This document shows positions 35,894-46,875 of a DNA stretch of 64,000 bases, piece after piece. The translations under genes and the position numbers were made by a program. The first letter of the stretch is position 1, and every line of letters begins with the position of its first letter. The stretch is from Corynespora cassiicola (taxonomy: Eukaryota > Ascomycota > Dothideomycetes > Pleosporales > Corynesporascaceae): positions 1,550,001 to 1,614,000 of the forward strand of contig JAEUWY010000008.1 in NCBI GenBank assembly GCA_022059125.1, read 5' to 3'. The notes under the pieces were generated by a model, which was not told the DNA's origin, did no database searches, and worked only from the letters and a program-made list of their open reading frames with translations.

Positions 35894-36612
35894 GGTTCTG
35901 CCGAGAGGTTGCCGCCGAGGTGAGAGGTAATGAAAAACCGAACGAGTATGCTCAGCTCTGTCCGGCGCGGTACCAGTAGATCTAGCGGATGCGAACGAGC
36001 GCGCGCAAACGGGAACGTATTGTCGCGGGCACACGCGGGCGAGGCGAGCAAAACTACGCCGTGCGAGTGTGGTAGGCTAGCGGATGGTGGACGAGCGAGA
36101 ACAGTGGCGGATGGGTGAGAAATCGCGGAATGCTGGTGTTTAAGTGAAGGGAGGAAGAGGACTCGATCGCTGGCTAGGTGCAGCACGGGCCTTGTCCTTT
36201 CCTGATTCTATCCGGTAATTTTCGTAACAAATATTAGGCAGCGCCAATCATTGGACCACCCAGCCTTGGTTGGCGATTGTCACAACTGCCTCACCCAGCA
36301 CCTGGCCGTAGGGAGAGCGTGTTTGCGGGGAGCAGACTGTGCAGAGCCAGGCGGCGCCAGTGTGATGGGCAAGTTCTGACAAGTTGTTGAGGTGGTGCGT
36401 TTGGCCGGGCGCGGCGCGAGCAGTGTTCCTGCTCGGTTTCAATTTTGCAGACAAGCCACGTGATCTCCATCTCCCCAAAGGGGCATAGCGCGGCTGGCTC
36501 AACTCTTTCACGCCCGAACACAGCTTCCCATGCTCCGAAAGCAAGACAGCAGTCGATACACACGCACCGGCTGTCTGCCATCTCCACTCCATCTCAATTC
36601 CTCGCCTGCACC
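35894..36612. promoter_or_regulatory. Divergent promoter region TOP1 / ATP3
   Basis: About 720 bp between the start of TOP1 (minus) and the start of ATP3 (plus). No coding evidence. A long antisense frame over ATP3 extends into it but is not protein-like. Confidence 0.5.
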
Positions 36613-37777
36613 ATGATGCTGTCACGAGCTGCGCGCCCGGCTCTGAGAGCTGGCATGGCCGCCGCCGCCCGGTACGATGCCCGCGGATGCTGCAGCTTCT
36701 GCACCACCCCTTCCATCGCCATTGCATCCCCAATTGCATCAGAGACTGACTGAAACCCGGGATTCCAGGCCTGCCACGCTCAATGCCACCAATGCCGCTA
36801 CCTACGCCACTCTGCGCGAAATTGAGGACCGTCTCAAGTCGATTCGCAACATCGAGAAAATCACGAAGACCATGAAGGTCGTCGCCTCGACCAAGCTCAC
36901 CCGCGCCCAGAAGGCCATGAACGCTTCCCGCACCTACGGCCAGACCTCCAACACCGTCTTCGAGAAGGCCGAGACCAAGGCGCTGGAGGGCGAGGACGGC
37001 AAGAAGTCGTTGATCGTGGTCTGCAGCTCCGACAAGGGCCTCTGCGGTGGTATCCACTCGGGTCTGTCCAGGCGCGTGAGGGCCATCCTCCAGCAGACTC
37101 CCAACGTCGAACTCGCCATCATTGGTGAGAAGTGCAAGGCGCAGTTGGGCCGTTCCAACGGCGACAAGGTTGCCATCAGCTTTTCCGGTATCGGCAAGGA
37201 CGTCCCTACCTTTGCCGACGCTTCGTCCGTTGCCGACCAGATCTCGCTGCTCCCCACCGACTACGCCTCTGTCAAGATCATCTACAACAAGTTCATCAAC
37301 GCTTCCAGCTACGAGCCTGTTATCATTGAGGCTTTCTCGGAGGAGGCCATTGCCCAGTCCCGTAAGTGCCACCATGGAAGCGACCCCACGCACAGGAACT
37401 GACGTTTTATCAGCCAACTTCGCTGCCTTCGAGGTCGACGACGAGGTCCTGGGTAACCTCCGCGAGTACGCCTTCAGCAACTCGCTCTACTGGGTAAGAT
37501 GCACAGCCATGTACTTGTTTGGGATCTTGGGCTAACACCTGCCAGGCGCTTGCCGAGGGCCACGCTTGCGAGCAGTCTGCCCGCCAGAACGCCATGGACG
37601 TAAGTCAAACCACCATTTGTACCGAAAACACACATCTGACCTGTGGTGCAGAACGCCTCCAAGAACGCCGGAGACATGATCAACAAGTTCCAGATTCTGT
37701 TCAACCGTACCCGTCAAGCCGTCATTACTGGCGAACTTGTCGAGATTATCACTGGTGCGGCTGCTTCGGCGGAGTAA
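36613..37777 (+). CDS. ATP3: F1F0 ATP synthase gamma subunit, mitochondrial
   Basis: The gamma subunit is the central rotor shaft of mitochondrial F1-ATPase. Five exons (36613-36671, 36769-37361, 37414-37493, 37546-37599, 37652-37777) sum to 912 nt, or 303 residues including a short mitochondrial presequence ([20 protein letters not shown]). The mature N-terminal helix carries [20 protein letters not shown] and [16 protein letters not shown]. The family block [20 protein letters not shown] follows. The C-terminal rotor helix ends [20 protein letters not shown] and [12 protein letters not shown]. Two tandem ATGs (36613, 36616) are possible starts. Small introns (about 50 bp) near the 3' end have canonical sites. 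Confidence 0.96.
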
Positions 37778-38968
37778 TAGACCTGTGTGCGATGTTTGGC
37801 ACCATAACCAAAAACATTGGCTCAGTTTCGCCCATAGCTGATCGCTGGGCCGTGTAGAAATAAGTATCTGTTCATAGGCTCTTTTGTTTCCCAAATGGTC
37901 CCAAACTGCCGTGCCCCTTGGTCCGACGCCGTCCTTCAATGGTGCCCTCGTGCTAACGACGTGATGGACTGCGCCATGCCCTGGCGACGCAAAGAAAGCC
38001 CGGCGGCCACGGTACCCATGCGCGCGAGTGAGCTGATGTAGAGGTGGGAGAGGGCCCTGGCGCAGCGCGCGCATCGGTAGCTACGGTAGGTACATGGACA
38101 GTACGGGCAGAGCAGCGAGGCGCCGGACGGGCGTGCGGTAGCGCGATTGCTACATGTATGTCAAGCTGTGCTCCGGCCGCCATCACTCGCTCGCCCCCCC
38201 GTGAGCCGCCGATAGATTCTGCCAGCCGTGCCTCTCGCCAGGTCCTGCCCCTTAGTGGAAGGACTCGGCGCTGTTCGATGGAGACTGCACACCTGGCCCC
38301 GGCGGGATGTGCGGGAGAAGGCTGCATGGCAAGGCACCGAACTGCATGGCAACGAAGGGTTCACACCAACAATTTGCCGGTTGCGGCACGGAACCTTTGA
38401 CGACAACCTGGCTCCAGTCCCTTTGCTACCTGGCGCCAACCGGCCAGCTACCGGGACGGGAATGGCCTCGGCCGCAAGGGGAAAGATCCTCTGTAGAGAC
38501 TGAAACACTTTCTGCAGCCGTTGAAACGTTCGCCCTTGGGGCCTGTCGACCACGCGGTGTTTGTCGCCGGCAAAGGGGCGACTCAGGCTATAATATGTCT
38601 ATAGTGTCGCAGTGCTTTCTGCCTGGCCATCGTCGTTCGTCGCTTTTTTCGCCGCGCGCTTGCGAACTGGTTCGGAAACCCGTCTCACCTGCCTGCGAGC
38701 ATTACCCTGACTGCAGCGTCACGGCAGCCCCAACACTGCTCTAGCATTGCGCCCGCTCCTAATCTGCCGTTACGCGTTCTGCAATCACAATCTCCTGTCC
38801 CCTGACATTTGCATGGGCGCCGTCACTGCCATCTGCTGCTGCACCTTTTGAAGGCACGCCCGCCCGCCTGCCCTGCCCGTCGTCCCGTCCCCAACATTTC
38901 GGCGCTGCTCCTTTTGCCCTCGGCCAGCCTCGTCGCCCCTCCCGCAGTAAACAAACACGCCCGCCAGC
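37778..38968. other. Intergenic region between ATP3 and the TPR-like gene
   Basis: No gene is recognised in 1.2 kb. The sequence is GC-rich; frames are short or Arg/Ala-rich. It contains the 3' end of ATP3 and the promoter and leader of the next gene. Confidence 0.45.
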
Positions 38969-39949
38969 ATGATCTCCGGTGCGAGGTACAGCGACATGAA
39001 GGAACGCATTCCTCACGTCAAGGAACTGTTCCAGACCCGGCACTACACCCAATGCGCCACCCAGTGCGAGAGGCTGCTTCTGACTCGCGCCCAAGACGAG
39101 GTGGGTGTTCGACGTATTCCCCACTAACCTTAGCAACGCCCTACCAGAACACCATACTCTATCCAAAACCATGACCTCACCGCCCACCTGGTAGACTAAC
39201 TTCAAAAATAGATCCATCCCATCCACCGCGCATACCTCAATTTCTACCTGGCCTTGTCGCACGACACAATGGCTCGAGAGGCGTCCATGAGGCACCGTGC
39301 TGCCGAGCTTGATTTGGCAGAGAAGCACTATCTCGAGGCCATTGCTGCCCTGGATCAGCGTCGCCCGCAGCAGGCGCATGATGTCCAACAATTCTCCCCC
39401 ACGTCATCCACTTCCGAAGACCAGCCCCACGGAAACGGCCGTCGTGCGTCCGATGCCGTCTCCCTGGACTCGGAGCAGTCTCTCGCGTCCAGCGCAACTT
39501 CCTATGCAGACGACGAGGACGAGCCCACACCAAAGGCTAGCGGCTTCAAGAACCATTTGTCGTCCCACCACGACTCGGACGGCAGTAGCGCCACCTCGAA
39601 CCTTTTGAAGAAACGTCCAAACCCAATCGTCACCTCCACGCCACAACGTTCCCTATCGCCCGTGCGAGAACGCTTTTCAGCCGACCTCTCGTCATTTATC
39701 CGCATGGTGGAATCCCACCTTGCCAGCGTGCGCATGCTCAAGGAGAGCTCTGCTGTTCTTCCGGGCCGCTACTCTTCGCTCTCGCGCCCATCCACCGCGA
39801 GCTCCAGGCCCATCAGCCGCGAATCCTCCGCAAACCACGAATCCGACATGGACAGGCTCCGGGACAGCAGGAAGTCCATGAACTTTCGCCCTCGCTTCGA
39901 TCCCACGAGCGTACGAAACTTGTGCAGCGAAGCCCTCTCAGAACTCTAG
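38969..39949 (+). CDS. Conserved fungal TPR-like protein with disordered tail
   Basis: Exons 38969-39100 and 39212-39949 give 289 residues. The N-terminal ~95 residues are helical and TPR-like: MKERIPHVKELFQTRHYTQC, ATQCERLLLTRAQDE, IHPIHRAYLNFYLALSHDTM and LDLAEKHYLEAIAAL. The rest is Ser/Thr/Pro-rich and probably phosphorylated (for example STPQRSLSPVRERF), with one predicted helix, FSADLSSFIRMVESHLASVR. I recall this architecture only as an uncharacterised Pezizomycotina protein. The C-terminus RNLCSEALSEL is helical, and the stop is at 39947-39949. Function unknown; a scaffold-type role is a guess. Confidence 0.7.
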
Positions 39950-41263
39950 GAGACCAATGCTTCCGCTACGTCTCGATAGCCTCATGAAACCGGCCCTCAC
40001 ATGCTACAAGGCAGATCTTGTCGATCAAGTACGATGTACTAGTTACCCGGGGCTAGCCATGTAGCCATGTACCTCCCAAAACAACGGCGCCATACCATGC
40101 CACATGAACCACGAACCCCCCTTCGCCGGACGACAATACCGTCCACCACCACCACCACCACCACCACCATCATCATCACGCATGAATTAACCTTTTTTAT
40201 TCCCGTCCCGCGGCCTTCCGGGCTTCCCCCTCGCGGAGCTCCACAGGTCCAGCGACGCCGACTCACGGCCTACACAATCTATGTTCCAGCATACGAATCT
40301 GCGTCAATGCGACTCCCGCATTTTTTCTTTTTTCACGTCTTCTGTTCCGGCTGGACATTTGCGATTTCAAAAACTGATACCCGGTCTCCTTATCCATTTT
40401 CTTTTTTCCCCTGTTGTTGTTGTACCTTGCTCATACTGTAACCTGTACGTCTGTCCTCCTAGCCCACCTTGACCCCCCTACACAACCCCGCACTAGTGTA
40501 CCGACGCGGTCACGCGCTGTATAAACGTCTCCTTTGTCCTTGTTTTTGTTTTGTCACGAACGGTATGGTTACTGGATAACTCGACCGATCCTCAGCTGTC
40601 ACCATTGCCCCCCCCCCTTTTTTTTTTTAACAAAGTATGTATGTTTAACGAGATTGAGCGGGTACGAGCGTAGACGAGATTGAAACGAAGAGCAAGCGAA
40701 GAATGGTACGTAATCACCAAAATGTCGACATGCATTGCAAGCTGCACATGCGAGATGGGAGTGTGGGATACATGGCCCAAGAGAGGGCGCGGTGTCTGCG
40801 TCGGCGCTTCATGTAGCGCCAGATCGGAGATAATACCAGCGCCTTGAACGTAGAGAAATGAAAACAGTAGATATGCGAAGTGTCGGTGCGCTGTTTGATG
40901 TATGGGGCTTGTGCAGGGCGGGGCTCGTCTCGGGCGCGCAGCGCATGTCACTCGTTTCCGAATGTGCAGGCGGAACCCAGGGTATTGCCGGTGAGCAGCT
41001 CGCCGAGATGAAAGACATGTCATTCCGCAAGGAGAGAGAGAGGAAAATATGGGGTGTGTGATATCATTGAACTTTTTTTGTTCGATCCCGGGACCATATA
41101 CAGAGGCGTATATTTGGCAAAACGTAGAAGAAGAAAAGAAAAAGAGAGAAACAAAATAATCGCCTTCCCTTGCCCCCCCCCCAATGTCAGAAACGCCTGC
41201 AATGCAATCAAGATGTAGGACTCGTCAATGCTGATGCTGATGATGCTGATGCTTTTCAGATGT
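39950..41263. other. 3'-to-3' intergenic region with simple repeats
   Basis: The gap lies between two convergent genes. It contains a (CCA)n tract at 40141-40180 with a CAT extension, a poly-C/poly-T run at about 40608-40629, and a CTGATG-rich stretch near 41229-41252. No coding stretch is supported. Confidence 0.5.
40141..40180. repeat. (ACC)n/(ATC)n trinucleotide microsatellite
   Basis: A run of about nine ACC repeats followed by three ATC repeats. It is in a non-coding convergent region. Confidence 0.95.
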
Positions 41264-42503
41264 CTAGCTCATCAAAGAGTCCAGACCGCGCTTTATGCGC
41301 TGGCACTTGACCTTGAGTAAGCGGACGCTCTCGAGGAACAGCTCGTCGCTATCCCACTGGCCCGTGCTCTCGACCTTGAAGATGAAGTGATCCCTGACGC
41401 GGCCGAGCTTGACCTTGTCGGCGAACTCGGGGTGGCGCAGACACTCCCTGCTGACCGTGTCCTTGGAGGGGTCCGTAACGACGGCCTTCTTCTCTCCCTC
41501 CTTGCCCTGCAGCTCCGGATCCTTTGCCGCGTCCTCGTCGGTGACGGATTCGAGGCCGATGACGCCCTTGGGGAAGCAGCGCGCAAATTTCTTGGCGTCG
41601 GCGCCAACGATGGGCTTCAGGATGTCGATGGTGGGGAGGAGGCGGTAGGTTGCGGTAGCGACGGGGGAGAACTTGGCGTGGTCCTGTCCGATGCCCTTCA
41701 TGGCATGCATGCGCAACTCGATCTTCTGGCCGGGCCTCATCTTCACGATCAGAATGTCCGGGTGTGACGAGCGGATGGGGTCCTCCTCGGGGAAATGGTC
41801 GACCTGCTTGCCCAGCGGCTCCCACTCAATGTCCTTGGCGTAGATGCTGTGGTTCTCGTACAGCCGGTCCGGGTCCGTCTCGCCTTGGGCTGCGCGCTGC
41901 AGTCCGCCCTCCTGCCAGGTACACTCGACGTCCAGCTTGAGGATTGCGCAGTTGTAGTCTGAAGGTCCGCCTGTATTGGTAGCTTCTTCTTCTGCTGAAG
42001 GCTTCTGGTACCATCGCATCCACTTCAGGCCGGCCTTGGAGCCACGCAGAGGGATCAGACCAAGACGGTGCGCGAGCACTTCATCCTGGACGATTGAGGT
42101 ATTTTGGTAGAGGAAGACGTCTTCGATGGCGAGGGTGGGTATCTCGGAAATCATTATGCGGCGGAAGGCGTTTGCAACACTGGTATCGATTCCCACAAGA
42201 GAGAACTGGGCGTCGAAGGCGTCATTGCGGTAGAAGTTGACAGTGAAGTTCTGGGGTGGGATATTAGCGAAACAGTTTTATACAGCGCCTGTGAAGCCAT
42301 TATTACATTCTTGAAGACTTCAAGGTCCCATTCGTTGCTCTCGCCCGGCCAGTGGCCAGGAAAGTCTGTGGATGCTTGGTTGCTCACGGTCTCTGGGCCG
42401 ATTTGAAGCCTCTGCGGGGGAGTGTTAGTAGAAAAAACCAGGATATTCGCGGTCGCGAAAATACCTTGCGCCTCTCCAGCTCTTCGTGGCTCGGGACAGG
42501 CAT
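41264..42503 (-). CDS. RPC40: RNA polymerases I and III common subunit RPC40 (AC40)
   Basis: AC40 is shared by RNA polymerases I and III and pairs with AC19, equivalent to the bacterial alpha dimer. Three minus-strand exons (42465-42503, 42307-42411, 41264-42250) sum to 1131 nt, or 376 residues; yeast Rpc40 has 335. The alpha-motif region reads DTSVANAFRRIMISEIPTLA followed by EDVFLYQNTSIVQDEVLAHR and LGLIPLRG. Downstream conserved blocks include IKLR-like IVKMRPGQKIELRMHAMKG and GQDHAKFSPVATATYRLLPT, then CLRHPEFADKVKLGRVRDHF. A short Glu/Asp-rich insert occurs around residues 270-290. It starts 243 bp from the complex I gene on the opposite strand. Confidence 0.95.
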
Positions 42504-42746
42504 ATTTGCGGTGGTTGCGTGGGGATTCGAGGTTTTGGCGGGGAGCTGTGAGGGCCTTCAACTTTTTTCGAACGTCGGGCGTCGGCAGCATCGGTGCCAA
42601 GACTAGCACCAATCCAATGAGAATCTCGGCAGTTTGGTTTACCTCATCACTCAGGAAGAAGCTCCCCTCGCACGCCACGACCACCCTCTCCACTCCAACC
42701 ACCCATTGACGCCGCAGACGGGCATCGACGGCCTCAATCCCTCGCA
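42504..42746. promoter_or_regulatory. Compact bidirectional promoter RPC40 / complex I 49 kDa
   Basis: Only 243 bp separate the two start codons of divergent housekeeping genes, so regulatory sequence must be shared or interleaved. No TATA box is seen. Confidence 0.6.
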
Positions 42747-44230
42747 ATGCCCGTGTCCCTTGCGCGTCTGGCCGGCCACACGGCCAAGCGGCTCTGTGTG
42801 GCCCCCCGACCCGCCCTCGCAAAAGCACCACGAACACCCTTCGCCCGCTACCTCTCGACCTCGCAGCCGCGTCGCTATGCCGCTGTCGAGCCCCAGGGCA
42901 CGCGCCTGATCCCTACCGATGCCGACTTCGCCCATCCGGTCGACCCTGAGGACCCCCAGGGCCTCAACCTACCTAACGACGATGGCTCCACCCCCGACTC
43001 GAGGAAGATCCGTCACTACACCGTCAACTTCGGTCCCCAGCATCCCGCTGCCCACGGTGTGTTGCGCTTGATTCTGGAGCTCAACGGCGAGGAGATTGTC
43101 CGCGCCGATCCGCACGTCGGTCTGCTGCACCGTGGCACAGAGAAGCTCATCGAGTACCGCACATATCTCCAGGCTCTGCCCTACTTCGACCGACTGGACT
43201 ACGTCTCCATGATGACGAACGAGCAGTGCTTCTCGCTGGCCGTCGAGAAGCTGCTCAACATCGAGATCCCGGAGCGTGCCAAGTACATCAGGACTCTGTT
43301 TGGAGAGATCACTAGGATCCTGAACCATCTCATGTCCGTCCTTTCCCACGCCATGGATGTTGGTGCTTTGACGCCTTTCCTGTGGGGTTTCGAGGAGCGT
43401 GAGAAGCTCATGGTGGGTTTGCCTCGCAGCTACATGCGGTGATATCAGAATGCTTACATGGCCCGTTATAGGAGTTCTACGAGCGTGTCTCTGGTGCCCG
43501 TCTCCACGCTGCCTACGTCCGCCCTGGTGGCGTTTCCCAGGATATTCCCGTGGGTCTGCTCGATGACATTTACCAGTGGGCCACCCAGTTCGGTGACCGC
43601 ATTGACGAGACCGAGGAGATGTTGACGGACAACCGTATCTGGATTGGACGTACCAAGGGTGTCGGTGTCGTCTCGGCTGCTGATGCCATCAACTACTCAT
43701 TCTCCGGTGTCATGCTTCGTGGTTCCGGTGTCCCGTGGGACATCCGCAAGTCGCAGCCCTACGATGCCTACGACCAGGTAGAGTTCGATGTCCCAGTCGG
43801 TGTCAACGGCGACTGCTACGACAGGTACCTCTGCCGTATGGAGGAGTTCCGTCAGTCTCTCCGCATTATCCACCAGTGTCTCAACCAGATGCCAGCCGGT
43901 CCCGTCAAGGTCGAGGACTACAAGATTGCTCCTCCCCCTCGCGCCGCCATGAAGGAGAACATGGAGGCCCTGATTCACCATTTCTTGCTCTTCAGCAAGG
44001 GTTACAGCGTCCCACCCGGCGAGACCTACAGCGCCATTGAGGCGCCAAAGGGTGAGATGGGTGTGTTCCTTGTCTCGGACGGCAGCGAGCGGCCGTACAG
44101 GTGCAAGATTAGGGCGCCTGGATTCGCCCACTTGGCATGCATGGACCAGATCTCAAGAGGACACTTGCTAGCAGACGCTGTGGCCATAATCGGCACCATG
44201 GATCTCGTCTTCGGTGAGGTGGACAGGTAG
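42747..44230 (+). CDS. nuo49: NADH:ubiquinone oxidoreductase 49-kDa subunit (NDUFS2)
   Basis: This core subunit of mitochondrial complex I lines the quinone-binding site. Exons 42747-43412 and 43472-44230 give 474 residues. The first ~45 residues ([20 protein letters not shown] and following) form an Arg-rich mitochondrial presequence. Family blocks are [96 protein letters not shown] and [20 protein letters not shown]. The C-terminus is [15 protein letters not shown], the usual end. The HGVLRL and DYVSMM segments carry the quinone-site His and Tyr positions. One canonical 59-bp intron. Confidence 0.97.
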
Positions 44231-44548
44231 ATAGTTTCATTGGATTCATATTATGAATTTGAAGCTATAAGCTGATCTGTTGGCGGAATTGGTGGTGTAG
44301 ATTTTGCCAAGACATTTCTCCAAGGGCCAAGTTTGGTGTTTGGCGAGGTGGATAGGTGAAAACGGAAGCGCGGAAGAGCTGGAGACTGCGTACGCAACAG
44401 GACCAAAGGTCCCAGCGATCATGGCTGGTGTACATACTGTAACTTACAACATTTTCTTTTGAGAGTCAATCTACGTTTGCATGTTCATTGGTCGTCTTCA
44501 TGTTGCCTTTGCTCCTTCGTTCCGCACGTGACATGGTGCGTGGATTCA
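44231..44548. other. Intergenic region downstream of the complex I gene
   Basis: No coding sequence. It leads into the degenerate repeat block starting near 44549. Confidence 0.5.
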
Positions 44549-44878
44549 GCGCGGCGGTATACAGTCTTCTCCCCTCGGCTTGGATGCCTGACGCGTTCTG
44601 ATGAGAGCTATATGATGCTTTGTCGGCTTCACAATTGACTTTCCTGATTTGAAAATAAAGGTCATGTTGCGCTGCATGGGTAGGTACAAAACACTCTGTC
44701 GGCTTCACAATCCACTCTACGGTTGTTCTTGAGCAGTGAGATAAGGCTCTGTCGGCTCCATAATTGGCTTTCCCAATCTGAAAGAAAATTCTATGTCGCG
44801 CTGCCTGGCTAGGTGCAAAGGGCTCTGTCGGCTCCACGATTGAATTTTAGTATTCTCCTCTCAAGGGAGAAAGCACGC
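44549..44878. repeat. Degenerate tandem repeat, 129-nt unit (76+53)
   Basis: A TGTCGGCTYCAYRATTG-like motif recurs at 44621, 44697, 44750 and 44826. The spacings are 76, 53 and 76 nt, so two 129-nt units each hold a 76-nt and a 53-nt part. The two 76-nt parts align along their length (GCGCTGCNTGG..TAGGT). A weaker copy lies near 44925-44975, and more copies lie at 45790-45960. A GCGCGGCGGTATACAG-type element at 44549-44592 opens the block. Confidence 0.75.
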
Positions 44879-44955
44879 CACAAATAAGGCACATGGCCTA
44901 GGTAGGTACTAATACTCTATGGGCTATACAACCAACTCTCCTGATCCCCCAAAAA

Positions 44956-45800
44956 TTGTGTTGCACAACAGCTAAGTTCGACACGGCCGATTACAGCAAG
45001 GATGGAGAGGCTGGCGGCTCAGATGCCGATTCCATTTTGAACAATGAGGACGACCTCGAAGCTGATTTTTGCGACATTGAAGACAAGGCAACTAGCGAGA
45101 TCACCAAAGATGATGAAGCTGAGAGGGGCGAAGACGATGAGGTGGTTGTTGTCAATGCAGGTAGGATACTCACCACAGTCAAGTCGCGGACGACACGGAA
45201 GCTTCGGAGGACAGAGACGACGAGGTGGTTATCATCAACGCGCGTGGAAGCCTCACCACTGTCAAATGACAGGTTATACAGAAGCTGCTAATCTCCGACG
45301 TAGAAAGGGTAGACAAGAAGCCAAAGAAGAAAGCTTTGTGGCAGCTACCTCCGTGAGCAAAGATGCCATCTTGCGCCAACAAGTGAGGTTTTTCACGGTA
45401 ATCCAAAGGGCTGTGCGTTTAAAACTCTTCACACCAGAATGACCGTTTTTAGACTAACCTGTCGCCATAAAAGGCCGATGCCAATCTCATGAATTGATCT
45501 GAAATTCCCGTGGAGACATCAAAGAAGTCGGCGGTACCCAAGGGTAAGGTCATGCTGCAGCTATGCAAAAATGGCGCCTGTATTGAGGTACATCAACCGC
45601 CAGGCCAGAAAAAAATCAGGAAGAAGCGATATGTCCGGTTGCTCACCCAAGAAGAGCTCCACCACTTGGGCCTCAAGAAGAAGTGTGAGTGTTCCACCTG
45701 CAACCAGCAGCCTGAGTTCAACTCGTTTTTGACTGTTGGGCGGAGGACTTTACCACCAAAGTGCTTGGGACCCGGTCCTCAGCTTGGCTCGAATGTCTAG
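44956..45800 (+). pseudogene. Decayed coding region with 83-bp tandem duplication
   Basis: Protein-like composition passes through three frames. An acidic stretch (EDDLEADFCDIEDKATSEI, AERGEDDEVVVVNAG) comes first, then a Lys/Arg-rich stretch near 45290-45345. A last block from 45510 reads VMLQLCKNGACIEVHQPPGQ, LLTQEELHHLGLKKKCECST and LPPKCLGPGPQLGSNV, ending at 45800. An 83-bp unit is duplicated in tandem at 45133 and 45216 (both read DDEVV[VI]INA...LTTVK), and this breaks the frame. No plausible set of introns of normal length joins the parts. Family not recognised. It is enclosed by copies of the 76/53-nt repeat. Confidence 0.4.
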
Positions 45801-46165
45801 GTTGTCTTTAGAGCAGCTAGTTAATGCTACGTCGGTTCCACAATTAACTTCCGATTTGTTCTTGTAGCAGCTACTTAATGATATGCCGGCTCCGTAATAA
45901 ACTCTCCATCGAATAAAATCATGCCGTGCTGTATGCCGGAGCCGGCCGGAGCACTGTATCTTCTCCAACGGCAGATCAATGAGCCTGATCCGTTATGACA
46001 CGACTAGGCGCAGCTGTATAGTCCTCCCGCCGGCTCGGATGTCTAGCACGAAAAAACCCTATATAGTTAGGAAAGTAAATCATGAACCCGACGGAGAATC
46101 AAGTAGCTGATCTAGAAACCACACTAGATATCTGAGCCGGGGGGAAGGACTGTACGCCGCTGATC
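45790..46165. repeat. Second block of the degenerate repeat family
   Basis: Copies of the TGTCGGCTCCA-type motif recur at 45833 and 45883, spaced by 50 nt. The GCGCAGCTGTATAGTCCTCC-type element, seen at 44549, recurs in the same direction at 46008-46050. It appears again in inverted orientation at about 46123-46162. The blocks at both sides of the decayed coding region therefore share sequence. Confidence 0.65.
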
Positions 46166-46875
46166 GCTCTCTACCAACTTACCCGCATCCTACCACCTCG
46201 GCCACGCCTCGGCCCAACTTCGTCGGCCATCCCGTGCCCGCCTGCCAACCCACGATTCGCCCTTCCAACTTCGTTTTCAGCTCTCGGCTACGTACCCCCC
46301 CTTCCACAATCCAACCCGCATACAATATAACCATAGTTCAATTCGCCACATCCGGTGGCCCCGGCTCGCGCGCCACACACAAGTCTTGTTTTCCCGCGTT
46401 AAATCTTGCTTTTTTGCGCTTTTTAGAGGGGTGGGTTTCCCGGTTTGGTAGGTGGCTGTGCTGTCTAGGTACCAGGCTCGGGTTGTGCTGCCATCCAACG
46501 CGGAAGAGGGGTGTAGAGTCGCCATTGCGGATTTGGTGTTGCTCCGGGACGGGCTGGGTTGGAGGGGGGATCTAGAGCGCTCGGTGGCGCCATAGCGCGT
46601 CATGTTCAGCTGTGATGGTTCTTGTTGTTTTGGTGGGGGAGGGGTTATGGTGCAATGGTGGATGGGATGGCGTTGAGGGGTTATGGTATAAAGAGGGAGG
46701 GCGGGGCGGCTAGGTTGAAAGGATAGAGCTGTTGTCTCCAATTTACTGTTACTACATACTTCAATTCGGGATTCTTTGAGCTATCTGGAACTTTTACTGA
46801 GTCAATTGAGCCTTGTGAGTAGCATTGATGTGTCTTATGGAGAGGAGTTGCTGATATTTAGGGCATAGAAGCAAA
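46166..46875. promoter_or_regulatory. Promoter and 5' leader of the SYG-repeat gene
   Basis: A TATAAAG box lies at 46687-46693. The leader appears to contain an intron at 46815-46861 (GTGAGT...TTTAG) ending 14 bp before the ATG. The rest of the stretch has no coding support. Confidence 0.5.

Noticed and set aside
36248..37480. 410-residue minus-strand frame
   Set aside because: It is the antisense shadow of ATP3, whose coding sense is certain.
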